Below are positions 55,745-64,000 of a stretch of 64,000 nucleotides of DNA, piece after piece; the stretch's first letter is position 1; each line of letters begins with the position of its first letter. This DNA comes from Limosilactobacillus sp. (GTDB lineage Bacteria; Bacillota; Bacilli; Lactobacillales; Lactobacillaceae). The notes below the pieces were generated by a model. The model was given only the letters and a program-made list of their open reading frames with translations, had not been told where the DNA came from and did no database searches. The translations under genes were made by a program, and so were the position numbers. The stretch spans positions 1,860,001 to 1,924,000 of the forward strand of contig NZ_JAKVPE010000001.1 in assembly GCF_022482365.1 (NCBI RefSeq). The letters are read 5' to 3'.

Positions 55745-56542
55745 ATGGTGAAATTAAACGATGGACAAACGATGCCGGCAATTGGCTTTGGAGCCATGAT
55801 CTATAGCGCTGCGGCGGCCAAACGCGCCGTCGCCACGGCCCTGACGAGCGGCTACCGCCTGATCGATACGGCGGAAACGTACGGCAACGAAGCGGCGGTC
55901 GGCAGTGCCATCAACGAGAGTAGCGTGCCCCGTGACCAGATTTTTCTAACCACCAAGCTGTGGCCGAACAGTCGGAGCAACTACAAGTCCACCACCCGCC
56001 AGTTCAAGCAGTCACTGCGGCGCTTGGGCCAGGACTACGTTGATCTCTACTTGATTCACGAGCCGTACGGCGATATCAATGAGGAATGGCGGGCACTGGA
56101 GGATCTCCAGGCGGCCGGACTGGTTAAGTCGATCGGTGTTTCCAACTTCAGTGCTCAGCAGCTGGAACAAGTGATGACAACTGCGAAGGTGACGCCGGCC
56201 GTCGACCAGATCGAAAGCCATCCTTGGTACAACGAAAACGAGCTGGTCGCTTACTGCCGTGAGCATGGAATCGTGCCTGAGGCCTGGTCAGCCTTAGCTG
56301 AGGGGAGAAACAACATTTTCCACCAACCGACCCTGACCGCCATTGCCCAGCGCCACGGCAAGTCAGTTGCCCAGGTGATCCTGCGCTGGGACGTCCAGCG
56401 GGGCCTGGTGCCACTGGCAAAGTCGGAGAACCCGACGCGGATCGCGGAGAATCAGGACATCTTCGACTTTTCGTTGACCAATGATGAGATTGAGCAGATC
56501 AACCAGCTGGATACCGGGGTCAGCCTCTATCCGGGATACTAA
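55745..56542 (+). CDS. Aldo/keto reductase (2)
   Basis: A 265-residue AKR with LIDTAETYGNE, LTTKLW and LIHEPYG. The residue at the catalytic His place is preceded by Ile-His, so the tetrad is intact. The cofactor segment PLAKSENPTRIAENQDIFDF is close to typical. ATG at 55,745 fits the AGGGGGG site seven bases upstream better than ATG at 55,739. It forms an operon with the YciI gene. Confidence 0.92.
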   Translation: MVKLNDGQTMPAIGFGAMIYSAAAAKRAVATALTSGYRLIDTAETYGNEAAVGSAINESSVPRDQIFLTTKLWPNSRSNYKSTTRQFKQSLRRLGQDYVDLYLIHEPYGDINEEWRALEDLQAAGLVKSIGVSNFSAQQLEQVMTTAKVTPAVDQIESHPWYNENELVAYCREHGIVPEAWSALAEGRNNIFHQPTLTAIAQRHGKSVAQVILRWDVQRGLVPLAKSENPTRIAENQDIFDFSLTNDEIEQINQLDTGVSLYPGY

Positions 56543-56554
56543 AGGCTATTAAAA

Positions 56555-56592
56555 TGCGGAAACCGCAGCTGAATTGCGGTTCCCGCCTTTTT
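56555..56592. terminator. Terminator between AKR (2) and lysR
   Basis: GCGGAAACCGCA pairs with TGCGGTTCCCGC (one mismatch), followed by CTTTTTG. Confidence 0.85.
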
Positions 56593-56593
56593 G

Positions 56594-57478
56594 TCATTGT
56601 TCAGATAATTGTGAGCGCAGGTGATTGACCAGCCGTTGTGCCGGTTCGCTGAGGGAGACGCCCTTGCGCCAGATCATATAGTGGTCGAGGTGGCGTTCCG
56701 GGGTCAGGGGGATGAAGGTCAGGTGGGCCTTGGCCGGTAGGGGAGCATTCTTAATGCAGACCAAATCACCAATCCCGGCCGCGGCCAGGTAGGCGGCGTT
56801 AGTCAACAGGTTGTACTCACCCACGACCTGGATCTCATTGCCATCCGCGGTCAGCCAGTCGCTGATCTCGTCGTGGACTAGGGACCGATGGGGGATGATC
56901 AGCGGCCGGCCCTTCAATTCGCTGATGTCAACCATCTCACGTCCCCGAAAGCTGCTGTCGGCGTTGACCGCGATTCCCCAGCGGTCGCTCACCGGCAACT
57001 GGCGGTAGTTGTACTTGGCGGCGTTGATTGGCGTGGAGACAATCCCGATCTCGAGGGCGCTGCGGTCGAGCTGGTCTTTGATGGACTCCCCGTCGGCGTC
57101 GTACATGTTCAACCTGACCTGGGGGTATTGCTGCTGGAACTCGTGCAGGACTGGGACTAGAAAATTGGTGACTGAGGACTCAACACAGCCGATCCCCACA
57201 CTGCCGGTTAACTCATCGTTGTTGAGGTCGGCGACGGCCTGGTTGGCGCGGTCGAGCTCGGCCAAGATCTGCTGGACCCGGATTTGATAAGCCAGGCCGG
57301 CCTTGGTCAGGACCATTCGGCGCCGCTCCCGGATGAAGAGCGGGGTGCCGAGCTGCTCCTCAAGCTGCTGGAGTTGCCGACTCATCGTGGGCTGGGCGAC
57401 GTGCAGCGTGCGCGCGGCCGCCGAGATTGTGCCGAGCTTGGCGATTGTTAAAAAGTAACGAAGAATCCGGGTTTCCAT
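56594..57478 (-). CDS. LysR family transcriptional regulator
   Basis: A 294-residue LysR regulator: N-terminal helix-turn-helix (about 5-62; GTISAAARTLHVAQPTMSRQLQQLEEQLG) and periplasmic-binding-protein-like effector domain. The start is ATG at 57,478 with AGGAGG upstream. It is divergent from AKR (3) and the genes after it, with a perfect palindrome in the shared region. Control of the redox genes on both sides is inferred. Confidence 0.93.
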   Translation of the reverse strand: METRILRYFLTIAKLGTISAAARTLHVAQPTMSRQLQQLEEQLGTPLFIRERRRMVLTKAGLAYQIRVQQILAELDRANQAVADLNNDELTGSVGIGCVESSVTNFLVPVLHEFQQQYPQVRLNMYDADGESIKDQLDRSALEIGIVSTPINAAKYNYRQLPVSDRWGIAVNADSSFRGREMVDISELKGRPLIIPHRSLVHDEISDWLTADGNEIQVVGEYNLLTNAAYLAAAGIGDLVCIKNAPLPAKAHLTFIPLTPERHLDHYMIWRKGVSLSEPAQRLVNHLRSQLSEQ

Positions 57479-57509
57479 AGTTTTCCTCCTAGTATTCATT
57501 TTAGGTAAT

Positions 57510-57530
57510 GATTTATATACATTATAAATC
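57510..57530. promoter_or_regulatory. LysR box candidate between lysR and AKR (3)
   Basis: GATTTATA and TATAAATC form a perfect 8-bp inverted repeat with a 5-base spacer. It also satisfies the T-N11-A rule and lies between the two divergent starts. Confidence 0.65.
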
Positions 57531-57588
57531 TTTTACATATATAAAGGAACTAATTAGAATAAGATTTGCGATGAAGGGAGGAATGCCA

Positions 57589-58464
57589 GTGACAGCTACT
57601 ATTCAGCTGAACAATGGAATTGAAATTCCGCGAGAAGGGCTGGGCGTCTACCAGCTGACGGACCTGACTGAATGCAAGCGCGTTGTGCTGGACGCCTTGG
57701 AGAATGGTTATCGGCTAATTGATACGGCCCAGATATACCACAACGAGGCGGCGGTCGGGGCGGCGATTCGCGAGAGTGCCGTTCCCCGCGAGCAAATTTT
57801 CGTGACGACCAAGGTTTGGCTGCCATTCTATGGGGACCAAATGACGATTGATGCGGTAAAACGCTCGCTAAAACGCATGAGCCTCGACTACCTCGACCTG
57901 GTGCTGCTGCACGAACCCTATGGTGACTATTACGGTGCCTACCGCGCACTGGAAAGACTGGAGCGGGAGGGACTGGTCCGGGCGATTGGCGTGTCCAATT
58001 TCGATGCGAGCCAGCTCCTCGACCTCAGCCACCACGCTGAAATTCCGCCGGCAGTCAACCAGGTCGAGTTCAACGTCTACCAGCAGCAGGTGCCCCTGCG
58101 GCGTTTTCAGCGGGCCAATCAGATTGCACTGGAGGCCTGGGCCCCCTTGGGTGAAGCGCAGGAGCCCATTCTCCGGGAACCGCTTGTCCACCAGCTGGCC
58201 GCCAAGTATCACAAGACCCCCGGCCAGATCCTCCTGCGCTTTCTCACCCAGCAGGGGGCAATCGTGATTCCCAAGGCCGCCCAGCACCAGCACTTGATGG
58301 ACAACATCCGCATTTGGGACTTTACCATGACGCCGGGCGAACTCGGCATGCTGGCAAAGCTTGATAAAGGACGCTGGCTGTCACCGTACCGCCGTGCACT
58401 GACGACCACCCAGCACTACATGGATTTAATTGACCAAACGAAGAATCAGCAAAGGAGACTTTAA
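57589..58464 (+). CDS. Aldo/keto reductase (3)
   Basis: A 291-residue AKR with LIDTAQIYHNE, VTTKVW and LLHEPYGDYYGAY; the cofactor segment reads IPKAAQHQHLMDNI. The start is taken as GTG at 57,589, seven bases after GGGAGG, since ATG at 57,583 is only two bases from it. A 25-residue C-terminal extension sets it apart from the others here. It is first of a run of five genes, with four bases to the next. Confidence 0.9.
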   Translation: MTATIQLNNGIEIPREGLGVYQLTDLTECKRVVLDALENGYRLIDTAQIYHNEAAVGAAIRESAVPREQIFVTTKVWLPFYGDQMTIDAVKRSLKRMSLDYLDLVLLHEPYGDYYGAYRALERLEREGLVRAIGVSNFDASQLLDLSHHAEIPPAVNQVEFNVYQQQVPLRRFQRANQIALEAWAPLGEAQEPILREPLVHQLAAKYHKTPGQILLRFLTQQGAIVIPKAAQHQHLMDNIRIWDFTMTPGELGMLAKLDKGRWLSPYRRALTTTQHYMDLIDQTKNQQRRL

Positions 58465-58468
58465 TTAA

Positions 58469-59335
58469 ATGAAGACGATTGAATTAGCAAATGGAGTCAA
58501 GATGCCGATGACTGGCTTCGGCGTTTACCGGATCAAGCCGGGTGAAGACACCAAGCAGGCCGTCCTCGGCGCACTGAAGAACGGTTACCGCGCAATCGAT
58601 ACCGCGGCCGCCTACATGAACGAGGGCGACGTGGCCGCCGCCATCAAGGAGAGCGGTGTGCCGCGCGAGCAGATCTTCGTTACCTCGAAGCTCTGGCTGC
58701 AGGACTATGGTGAAGAGGCCGCTCAAAAGGAAATCAACCGGGTCCTGGCAGCAACCGGCCTGGACTACTTCGATCTCTACCTGCTTCACCAGCCGTTGGC
58801 GGATTACTACGGTGCCTGGCGGGGCCTTGAGCAGGCCTATCAGGAAGGAAAGCTGCGGGCCATTGGGGTGGCCAACTTCACGCCCGGCGTGGTTCTTGAC
58901 CTGATGATGAACAACGAAATTGCGCCAATGGTCGACCAGATCGAGCTTCATCCTTACTACCAGCAAGCCGAAAACGTCAAGTGGCTCCAGGATCATCAGA
59001 TCGTGGTTGAATCCTGGGGACCCTTCGTCAATGGTCAGGGCGGCATCTTTACCAATCCGGTCCTGACTAAGATCGCGGCGGCCCACGACAAGACCGTTGC
59101 CCAGATCATCCTGGCATGGCTGCTCCAGCGCAACATCGTGATCATCCCAAAGTCGGTTCACGAATCCCGGATGCAACAGAACCTGGCCGTTGAAGACATT
59201 CAACTAACGGCTGACGAAATGAAGGCGATTGCCGGTCTCGACCAGGGCCACTCCGCCTTTGATTGGAACATCATGGATAATTTCAACAACCCGGCGATGA
59301 TCAAAGTGTTGAACGACGCGCGGGTGCATGATTAA
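58469..59335 (+). CDS. Aldo/keto reductase (4)
   Basis: A 288-residue AKR: AIDTAAAYMNEGD, VTSKLW, LLHQPLADYYGAW, and IPKSVHESRMQQN as the cofactor segment. It is most similar in layout to AKR (3), including the YYGAW/YYGAY loop, which suggests local duplication. AAGGAG precedes ATG. It is 25 bases from the next gene's start, within one operon. Confidence 0.92.
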   Translation: MKTIELANGVKMPMTGFGVYRIKPGEDTKQAVLGALKNGYRAIDTAAAYMNEGDVAAAIKESGVPREQIFVTSKLWLQDYGEEAAQKEINRVLAATGLDYFDLYLLHQPLADYYGAWRGLEQAYQEGKLRAIGVANFTPGVVLDLMMNNEIAPMVDQIELHPYYQQAENVKWLQDHQIVVESWGPFVNGQGGIFTNPVLTKIAAAHDKTVAQIILAWLLQRNIVIIPKSVHESRMQQNLAVEDIQLTADEMKAIAGLDQGHSAFDWNIMDNFNNPAMIKVLNDARVHD

Positions 59336-59360
59336 AATAACGGTAGAGGAGGTAATAATT

Positions 59361-59897
59361 ATGAAGACAGTTGTATTATTATTCCATCCAAACTATGGTC
59401 AGTCACGGGCCAACAAGACCCTGGCCAATGCCCTGGACAGCGACATCACGGTTCGGAACATGTATGCCCTCTATCCGGACGGCAAGATCGATGTCGAGGC
59501 CGAAAAGAAGGTGCTGGAAGACGCCGATCGGGTTGTCCTCCAGTTCCCGATCATGTGGTACAGCTCACCGGCCCTGCTCAAGCAATGGGAAGATGACGTC
59601 TTCGAATACGGCTGGGCCTATGGCGAGGGTGGTACTGCCCTGCACGGCAAGGAACTGCTGCTGGCGGTCACGCCGGGGGCCCACAACTACGGCCGTAACG
59701 GCTTCGTCAAGTACACGGTCACCGAGTTGCTGCGGCCGTTCCAGGCCACCAGCCGCCTGATCGGGATGACCTACCTGAAGCCATTTATCACGATCGGAGC
59801 CTCATCGATCTCCGATGAAGACTTGAATAGTCAAGCTAAAAAGTACAACCAATACCTGCATGAGGACCAGCTGCCGGTACTGAGCGACTTTGAATAG
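59361..59897 (+). CDS. NAD(P)H-dependent flavodoxin-fold oxidoreductase
   Basis: A 178-residue protein of the NQO1/KefF-type flavodoxin-like family (KTVVLLFHPNYGQSRANKTL; VVLQFPIMWYSSPALLKQWEDDVFEYGWAYG; ELLLAVTPGAHNYGRNG). Such enzymes reduce quinones or other electrophiles with NAD(P)H and FMN or FAD. ATG at 59,361 follows GAGGAGG. It is part of the AKR operon. Together with the azoreductase at 51.1 kb it strengthens the case for quinone or electrophile handling. Confidence 0.9.
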   Translation: MKTVVLLFHPNYGQSRANKTLANALDSDITVRNMYALYPDGKIDVEAEKKVLEDADRVVLQFPIMWYSSPALLKQWEDDVFEYGWAYGEGGTALHGKELLLAVTPGAHNYGRNGFVKYTVTELLRPFQATSRLIGMTYLKPFITIGASSISDEDLNSQAKKYNQYLHEDQLPVLSDFE

Positions 59898-59942
59898 TTA
59901 TTCGATAATTGAATAGAATTTGAATGAAAGGGGACCGTGTCA

Positions 59943-60530
59943 ATGACAATGACGGAACATGAAAAGGAACTTGCCGGGCAGGAGTACGACTACCGTGACC
60001 CGGAGCTCCAAAATATGATTAAGACGGGGCAGCGCCTGGTAGCTCAGCTAAACCAGGAGCGTGACCCCAAGGAGCGGCAGGCGACGATTCACCAGCTGTT
60101 CGGCAAAGTCGGCAAGGGCGTGACCGTCAACGGCCACTTTGAGGCCCTTTACGGTGCTCACATCTCCGTGGGGGACGACGTTTTCATTAACGGCAACTGC
60201 TTCTTCCAGGATTCCAACCTGATTACCCTGGGCGACCGGGTGATCATTGCGCCCGACACCAAGTTCTACTGCGGCCAGCACGACCTGGACGCCACAAAAC
60301 GTTTCGGCACCAGGGACGACGGCAGTCACTACCTGATCACCACCACGGCCCCGATCACGGTCGGCAGTGATGTCTGGATTGGCGGCAACGTCACGGTGAT
60401 CGGCGGCGTCCATATTGGTAACAACGTGATCGTTGGCGCCGGGGCGGTCGTCACCAAGGACGTGCCCGACAACACGGTCGTTGGTGGGGTTCCGGCCCGC
60501 AAGATCAAGGACTTGCCACCGCTGAACTAA
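59943..60530 (+). CDS. Hexapeptide-repeat O-acetyltransferase (Maa/LacA family)
   Basis: A 195-residue left-handed beta-helix acetyltransferase, with an N-terminal Mac-like part and ITVGSDVWIGGNVTVIGGVHIG repeats. The active-site His lies in CGQHDLDA, where maltose acetyltransferases have THPHD-like sequence, so acceptor specificity may differ. ATG at 59,943 is ten bases after AAGGGGA; GTG at 59,937 is too close. It is within the AKR operon. Confidence 0.88.
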   Translation: MTMTEHEKELAGQEYDYRDPELQNMIKTGQRLVAQLNQERDPKERQATIHQLFGKVGKGVTVNGHFEALYGAHISVGDDVFINGNCFFQDSNLITLGDRVIIAPDTKFYCGQHDLDATKRFGTRDDGSHYLITTTAPITVGSDVWIGGNVTVIGGVHIGNNVIVGAGAVVTKDVPDNTVVGGVPARKIKDLPPLN

Positions 60531-60558
60531 GATTGGCAGAGAATCGGGAGGCAGAATG

Positions 60559-61566
60559 ATGGAATACAGTCAGATTCCGGGAACGGATATTAAGATTTCG
60601 AAACTTGCGGTCGGCGGGATGAGCTTTGGCAAGCCCGCCTTCAAGACCTACCGGTGGATCCTGGACGAGGATGCGACCGATGCGATGGTCCAGCACGCGC
60701 TCAATTTAGGAATTAACTTCTTCGATACCGCGAACGTGTACGGGGCCGGGACTAGTGAGGAGTTCATTGGTCGGTCACTTAAAAAACACCAGGTTTCCCG
60801 GAGTGCGGTGGCGATTGCCAGCAAGGTCTACTTCAACCCCGGCCGCCTGTCCAGAGAAGCCATCAACCGTGAAATCGACGGAACCCTGCGACGACTCGGC
60901 ACCGACTACCTGGACCTCTACATCATCCACCGCTTCGACTACGACACGCCGATTGAGGAAACGATGGAAGCCTTAAACGATCTGGTTGTCGCTGGCAAGG
61001 TCCGCGCTCTCGGGGCCTCGGCGATGTATGGCTACCAGTTCCAAAACATGCAGCACGTTGCCGAGAAGAACGGTTGGCACCAGTTCATGGCGATGGAAAA
61101 TCATTACAACCTACTGTACCGCGAGGACGAGCGGGAACTGATCCCGATTTGCAAGCAGGATGGGGTCATGCTGATGCCGTACAGTCCGCTGGCGGGTGGG
61201 CACCTGACCCGGCCAAGCTGGAACAGCGACTCGGCTCGCAGCAAGACCGATACCTCGGCGCGGGCTAAGTATGATGCGGCGGAGGAACAGGACATGCCGA
61301 TCATCAAGCGGGTTGACGAATTAGCCCAGCAGCACGGCGTCAAGATGTCGCAGATCGCGCTAGCCTGGCAATGGGCGAAGGGCGTGACGGCCCCGATCGT
61401 TGGCGCCACCAAGCGGCAGTACCTGGACGACGCCGCGGCCGCCATGGACATCAAGCTGACTCCGGATGAGGTCGCCTACCTGGATGAGCCCTACACCGCC
61501 CACGAGATCGTCGGGGCGCTGGACCAGAACCCGACGGACATGTTGCCGAAGAGCGTGGAGAATTGA
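60559..61566 (+). CDS. Aldo/keto reductase (5), longer YajO/AKR11-like type
   Basis: A 335-residue AKR of a different subfamily from the other four. It has FFDTANVYGAGTSEEFIG, IASKVYF and IIHRFDYDTPIEETM, then the C-terminal APIVGATKRQYLDDAAAAMDI cofactor segment typical of YajO or general-stress AKRs. ATG at 60,559 is seven bases after GGGAGG; ATG at 60,556 is also possible. It ends the operon before a large terminator. Confidence 0.92.
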   Translation: MEYSQIPGTDIKISKLAVGGMSFGKPAFKTYRWILDEDATDAMVQHALNLGINFFDTANVYGAGTSEEFIGRSLKKHQVSRSAVAIASKVYFNPGRLSREAINREIDGTLRRLGTDYLDLYIIHRFDYDTPIEETMEALNDLVVAGKVRALGASAMYGYQFQNMQHVAEKNGWHQFMAMENHYNLLYREDERELIPICKQDGVMLMPYSPLAGGHLTRPSWNSDSARSKTDTSARAKYDAAEEQDMPIIKRVDELAQQHGVKMSQIALAWQWAKGVTAPIVGATKRQYLDDAAAAMDIKLTPDEVAYLDEPYTAHEIVGALDQNPTDMLPKSVEN

Positions 61567-61576
61567 TTAAAAACAA

Positions 61577-61650
61577 ATAAAAGAGCATTCTTTCCAAATG
61601 GCCTGGCGGGTTGAACCCGGCCGAACCGATTAGAGAGAATGTTCTTTTTG
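61577..61650. terminator. Terminator between AKR (5) and the YhgE-like gene
   Basis: AAAAGAGCATTCT pairs with AGAATGTTCTTTT (wobble), with a nested CGGGTTGAACCCG stem. A and T runs make it bidirectional. Confidence 0.88.
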
Positions 61651-61652
61651 CT

Positions 61653-62882
61653 TTACTGACTTATTTTTTCATAATCAATTGCGGGAAGGCTGCGCAGTCT
61701 AAACTTGTACAGGACCATTAGGAGAACGGCGGAGCAGGCAAAAATACCCAGCAGAACGTAAATGTCAGTGGTTGCCGTGCCACCAATCATCAGACTCTCT
61801 TTCAAACCATGGACGGAGTAGCTAGCCGGCAGGTAAGGATGAATGGCCTGGAAGAAATGATTGGAGAGCTCCAGGGGATAGGTTCCGCCAGAGCCACCTA
61901 GCTGGAGAATTAAAACGACCAGTGACAGGAAGCTGCCGACCTTGCCAAAAGCAACGTTCAACATGGTGACAAAATTGGAGAAGGCTAGGGAGGTCACCAT
62001 TACGACCGCCAGGGTTGCCCATGGGTGAACTGGATCGAGACCCAGCCATTTTATCATTGCCACGTAAGCAACGACCGCCTGCAAAATTGCAAAAGTGCCG
62101 ACGACCGAGATCTTGGCTGCCCACCAGCCGATTCCGGTCCGCGGGTATCTGCGGGGCGTGATGATGTCATACATCAGGTTAAGCGCCAGGCAGCCGACGA
62201 AAAGGGCCACGGACATCATGTATGGTGCCATCCCGGTCCCGTTGTTCGGCGTGTGGCTTTTATCCGAGTGCACCAGTTTGATTGGCTGGGCAATTTGATC
62301 GATTGTTTTGTCAGTCAGGCTTAGGCCACCGGCTTGCTGACTGGCTAGCGGAGAGCTTTGCATCACCTGGAGCTGTTTGGCCATGATGGTGAGATACTGC
62401 TTAGTCATGCTTGCTGAAACGGTGCTTGCCAGCTGCTTGGCCGCCGACGTCATCATCTTGCCGGCAACATAACTGCTGCCAAGGTTGGTTTCATAATGAA
62501 GCTTCATCTTTTGTGGTTGATCAGTGAAGGCCGTGGCGGCATGTTTAGAAAAGCTCCGCGGAATTGTGACGACCATGTAGTACTGACCGTTTTTGAGCTT
62601 TTGCTGGGCGCTCTTTTCGGACGAAACGAAATGGTAATCCATTGAATCCGTCTTTTTGAGCTGGTGCACAAGCTGGTCACCAGCAGCGAGCTTTTGTCCC
62701 TGAACACTAACTGTGACGTCCTTGTTAACAATGGCAATTGGTAAATTATCGACTTTTTTATATGGGTTCCATAAAAAACTGAGAAAAATAGTAGTGTAAA
62801 GCATTGGAATGAGCATAATCACTAGTAGGATGGCGAGCGTCAATTTATGGCTAGTGATGTATTTCCATTCGGCTTTGATCAT
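61653..62882 (-). CDS. YhgE/Pip-like ABC-2 type membrane protein
   Basis: A 409-residue membrane protein with an N-terminal membrane segment (about 13-37), an external domain starting NLPIAIVNKDV, and about five C-terminal membrane helices. NLPIAIVN is characteristic of YhgE/Pip and ABC-2 permeases. It is much shorter than classical YhgE (over 700 residues), lacking the long coiled-coil region. No ATPase gene is adjacent. It is divergent from a TetR gene, so it is probably its regulated target, in the manner of export genes. Confidence 0.82.
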   Translation of the reverse strand: MIKAEWKYITSHKLTLAILLVIMLIPMLYTTIFLSFLWNPYKKVDNLPIAIVNKDVTVSVQGQKLAAGDQLVHQLKKTDSMDYHFVSSEKSAQQKLKNGQYYMVVTIPRSFSKHAATAFTDQPQKMKLHYETNLGSSYVAGKMMTSAAKQLASTVSASMTKQYLTIMAKQLQVMQSSPLASQQAGGLSLTDKTIDQIAQPIKLVHSDKSHTPNNGTGMAPYMMSVALFVGCLALNLMYDIITPRRYPRTGIGWWAAKISVVGTFAILQAVVAYVAMIKWLGLDPVHPWATLAVVMVTSLAFSNFVTMLNVAFGKVGSFLSLVVLILQLGGSGGTYPLELSNHFFQAIHPYLPASYSVHGLKESLMIGGTATTDIYVLLGIFACSAVLLMVLYKFRLRSLPAIDYEKISQ

Positions 62883-62961
62883 AGTTCCACCTCGTTTTAG
62901 CTGTTAATTGATTGTGGACATATCTTGACGCCTTTTGCCAGCTATTACAACCAGCATTAAC

Positions 62962-62970
62962 TGTTATAAT
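62962..62970 (+). promoter_or_regulatory. Extended -10 promoter of the tetR gene
   Basis: TGTTATAAT with TATAAT at 62,965-62,970, 28 bases before the ATG. TTGCCA at 62,935 is too distant for a normal -35. CATTA/TAATG half sites around it may be an operator. Confidence 0.5.
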
Positions 62971-62997
62971 GTTGTTTAAAACGAGGAGGGACCACTG

Positions 62998-63597
62998 ATG
63001 ACAAGCGATTTGCGCTTTCGCCGCACGGAGTATCAAATTCAAAAGACCTTTGTTAAGTTGGTTAATCAAAAGGGCTTCCGTCACACAACGGTTGGCGATA
63101 TTGCAAAAATGGCCCATATTAATCGGGCAACTTTTTATGCTCATTACTTGGATAAGTACGATCTACTGGATTCCTTGGAAGAAACAACAATTAATGTGAT
63201 TCGCAAAATCCTTAAGGAGACCACCTTCGCTAATGATGAGCAGGAAAGTTGGCAGGCAGTCTTGCAAAAAAATCAGTATTTAGTTTTTAAGCAGCTAGCT
63301 AACTACCTGTACTCAAATCGACCATTGATTCTCGCGTTGTTTCAAGATGTAAATTTTAGAAATGAGGTTCAAAAGGTTTTAATTGCCGAAACTAATGCCC
63401 GTCGCAAGCGGATCGGGCTCAGCTTCAATGATGAATTGCCGAGGGAGTATGCCGAAGAGCTAATTATCACTAGCTTTCTGGGGATTATTATTCAATGGCT
63501 CAAGAAAAAACGCCCAGAATCCCCAAACGATTTTGCTGGCACCCTGTTGAAGTGTGCACAATTGTTGCCACTGCAACTATTGATGAGGAAGGATTAG
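62998..63597 (+). CDS. TetR/AcrR family regulator
   Basis: A 199-residue regulator with an N-terminal helix-turn-helix (about 10-55; HTTVGDIAKMAHINRATFYAHYLDKYDLLDSL) and a C-terminal helical domain similar to TetR_C_8/DUF types (NRPLILALFQD..., ...EELIITSFLGIIIQWLKKKRPESP). GAGGAGGG precedes ATG. It is divergent from the YhgE-like gene. Its stop overlaps that of the next, convergent TetR gene. Confidence 0.93.
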   Translation: MTSDLRFRRTEYQIQKTFVKLVNQKGFRHTTVGDIAKMAHINRATFYAHYLDKYDLLDSLEETTINVIRKILKETTFANDEQESWQAVLQKNQYLVFKQLANYLYSNRPLILALFQDVNFRNEVQKVLIAETNARRKRIGLSFNDELPREYAEELIITSFLGIIIQWLKKKRPESPNDFAGTLLKCAQLLPLQLLMRKD

Positions 63598-64000
63598 TCA
63601 TTGTAAACCAGCAGGTCCAGCGGGGCGAGCATCCGACTGTCGGTCAGGATTTGCGAAAAGTTCGCCGTGCTTTCCGGATGGGGATTTTGCAGCCAGGCGG
63701 TGATCAAATCCGCCAAGCCGCCGCCGAGAATTTCCATGGCGTAGCGTTGCGGGATCTTGGTGGTTAACCGGGCGTGGTACAGTTTGATGCGGGTGCGGAT
63801 TTCCTGATCGAGCAGCTGCCGCAATTTGATCATAAATTGTGGGTCACCGTTAGCCGACAGCAGCGCTTTGAGAATCGGCCGCTCACTATTTAAGATTTCC
63901 AGGACCTGGTTAATCGTCAAGTAACTTTGTCGGCGCAGGCCCGTCGAATCGGCGAGCACCTGCCCAAAGTGGTGATGCTCCTCAGCCAATGCAGCTTGCA
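63594..64000 (-). CDS. TetR family regulator, C-terminal part (cut by window end)
   Basis: The frame runs off the right edge. The visible 134 residues match the C-terminal domain of the neighbouring TetR protein in plan (SERPILKALLSANG, RYAMEILGGGLADLITAWLQNPHPES), so they are probably homologues. The DNA-binding domain is outside the window. Its stop codon overlaps that of the upstream TetR gene by four bases, tail to tail. Confidence 0.8.
   Translation of the reverse strand, partial: QAALAEEHHHFGQVLADSTGLRRQSYLTINQVLEILNSERPILKALLSANGDPQFMIKLRQLLDQEIRTRIKLYHARLTTKIPQRYAMEILGGGLADLITAWLQNPHPESTANFSQILTDSRMLAPLDLLVYND

Overview
The window is a chromosomal segment of a heterofermentative lactic acid bacterium, most likely a high-GC Limosilactobacillus. 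The 16S gene reads closely like the L. reuteri group, gene order is that of Lactobacillaceae, and Shine-Dalgarno sequences are strong. Coding DNA is GC-rich over most of the window. The stretch from about 40,000 to 44,900 is clearly AT-rich and looks acquired. I cannot name the species.

Bases 1-34,400 are mostly core genome. They hold the end of pyrG, a MurA with Asp in place of the catalytic Cys, rpmE2, an orphan EIIC-like membrane protein with a DUF915-type hydrolase, sortase A, lemA-htpX, murF, cshA, an IclR/SDR pair and acpS-alr-mazF. A PyrR-type attenuator precedes codB-codA. Next comes a large LPXTG surface protein with a choice-of-anchor-A-like domain and 35 copies of a PQPTD repeat, probably a sortase A substrate. 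The conserved run cbpB(-), pth-mfd-rqcP-divIC-yabR-tilS-hpt-ftsH-hslO-dusB-lysS follows and joins translation quality control, division, tRNA modification and proteostasis.

Bases 34,400-40,100 are a complete rRNA operon: three tandem promoters, 16S, 23S and 5S, then tRNA-Asn, a terminator and tRNA-Thr(CGT). The 16S-23S spacer has no tRNA.

Bases 39,944-44,370 form a small mobile island bounded by two identical tRNA-Thr genes. Inside are a candidate type I toxin-antitoxin-like locus, a hypothetical gene, and two identical IS30-family elements in inverted orientation. Each element is 1,275 bp with its own GG/CC target duplication, and they flank a broken tyrosine recombinase.

Bases 44,500-64,000 are accessory chromosome, rich in small regulator/target modules: XRE (apparent AUU start), MarR with GNAT and a divergent MFS pump, TetR beside a 7-TM protein of unknown function, LtrA, an azoreductase-MarR operon, and TetR beside a YhgE-like permease. 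At 51-61.6 kb lies a redox island: five aldo/keto reductases, two flavodoxin-fold NAD(P)H oxidoreductases, a YciI protein, an amidohydrolase/ABM monooxygenase pair, a hexapeptide acetyltransferase and a LysR regulator. It is probably for reducing or detoxifying carbonyl or quinone compounds; the substrates are not visible from sequence.
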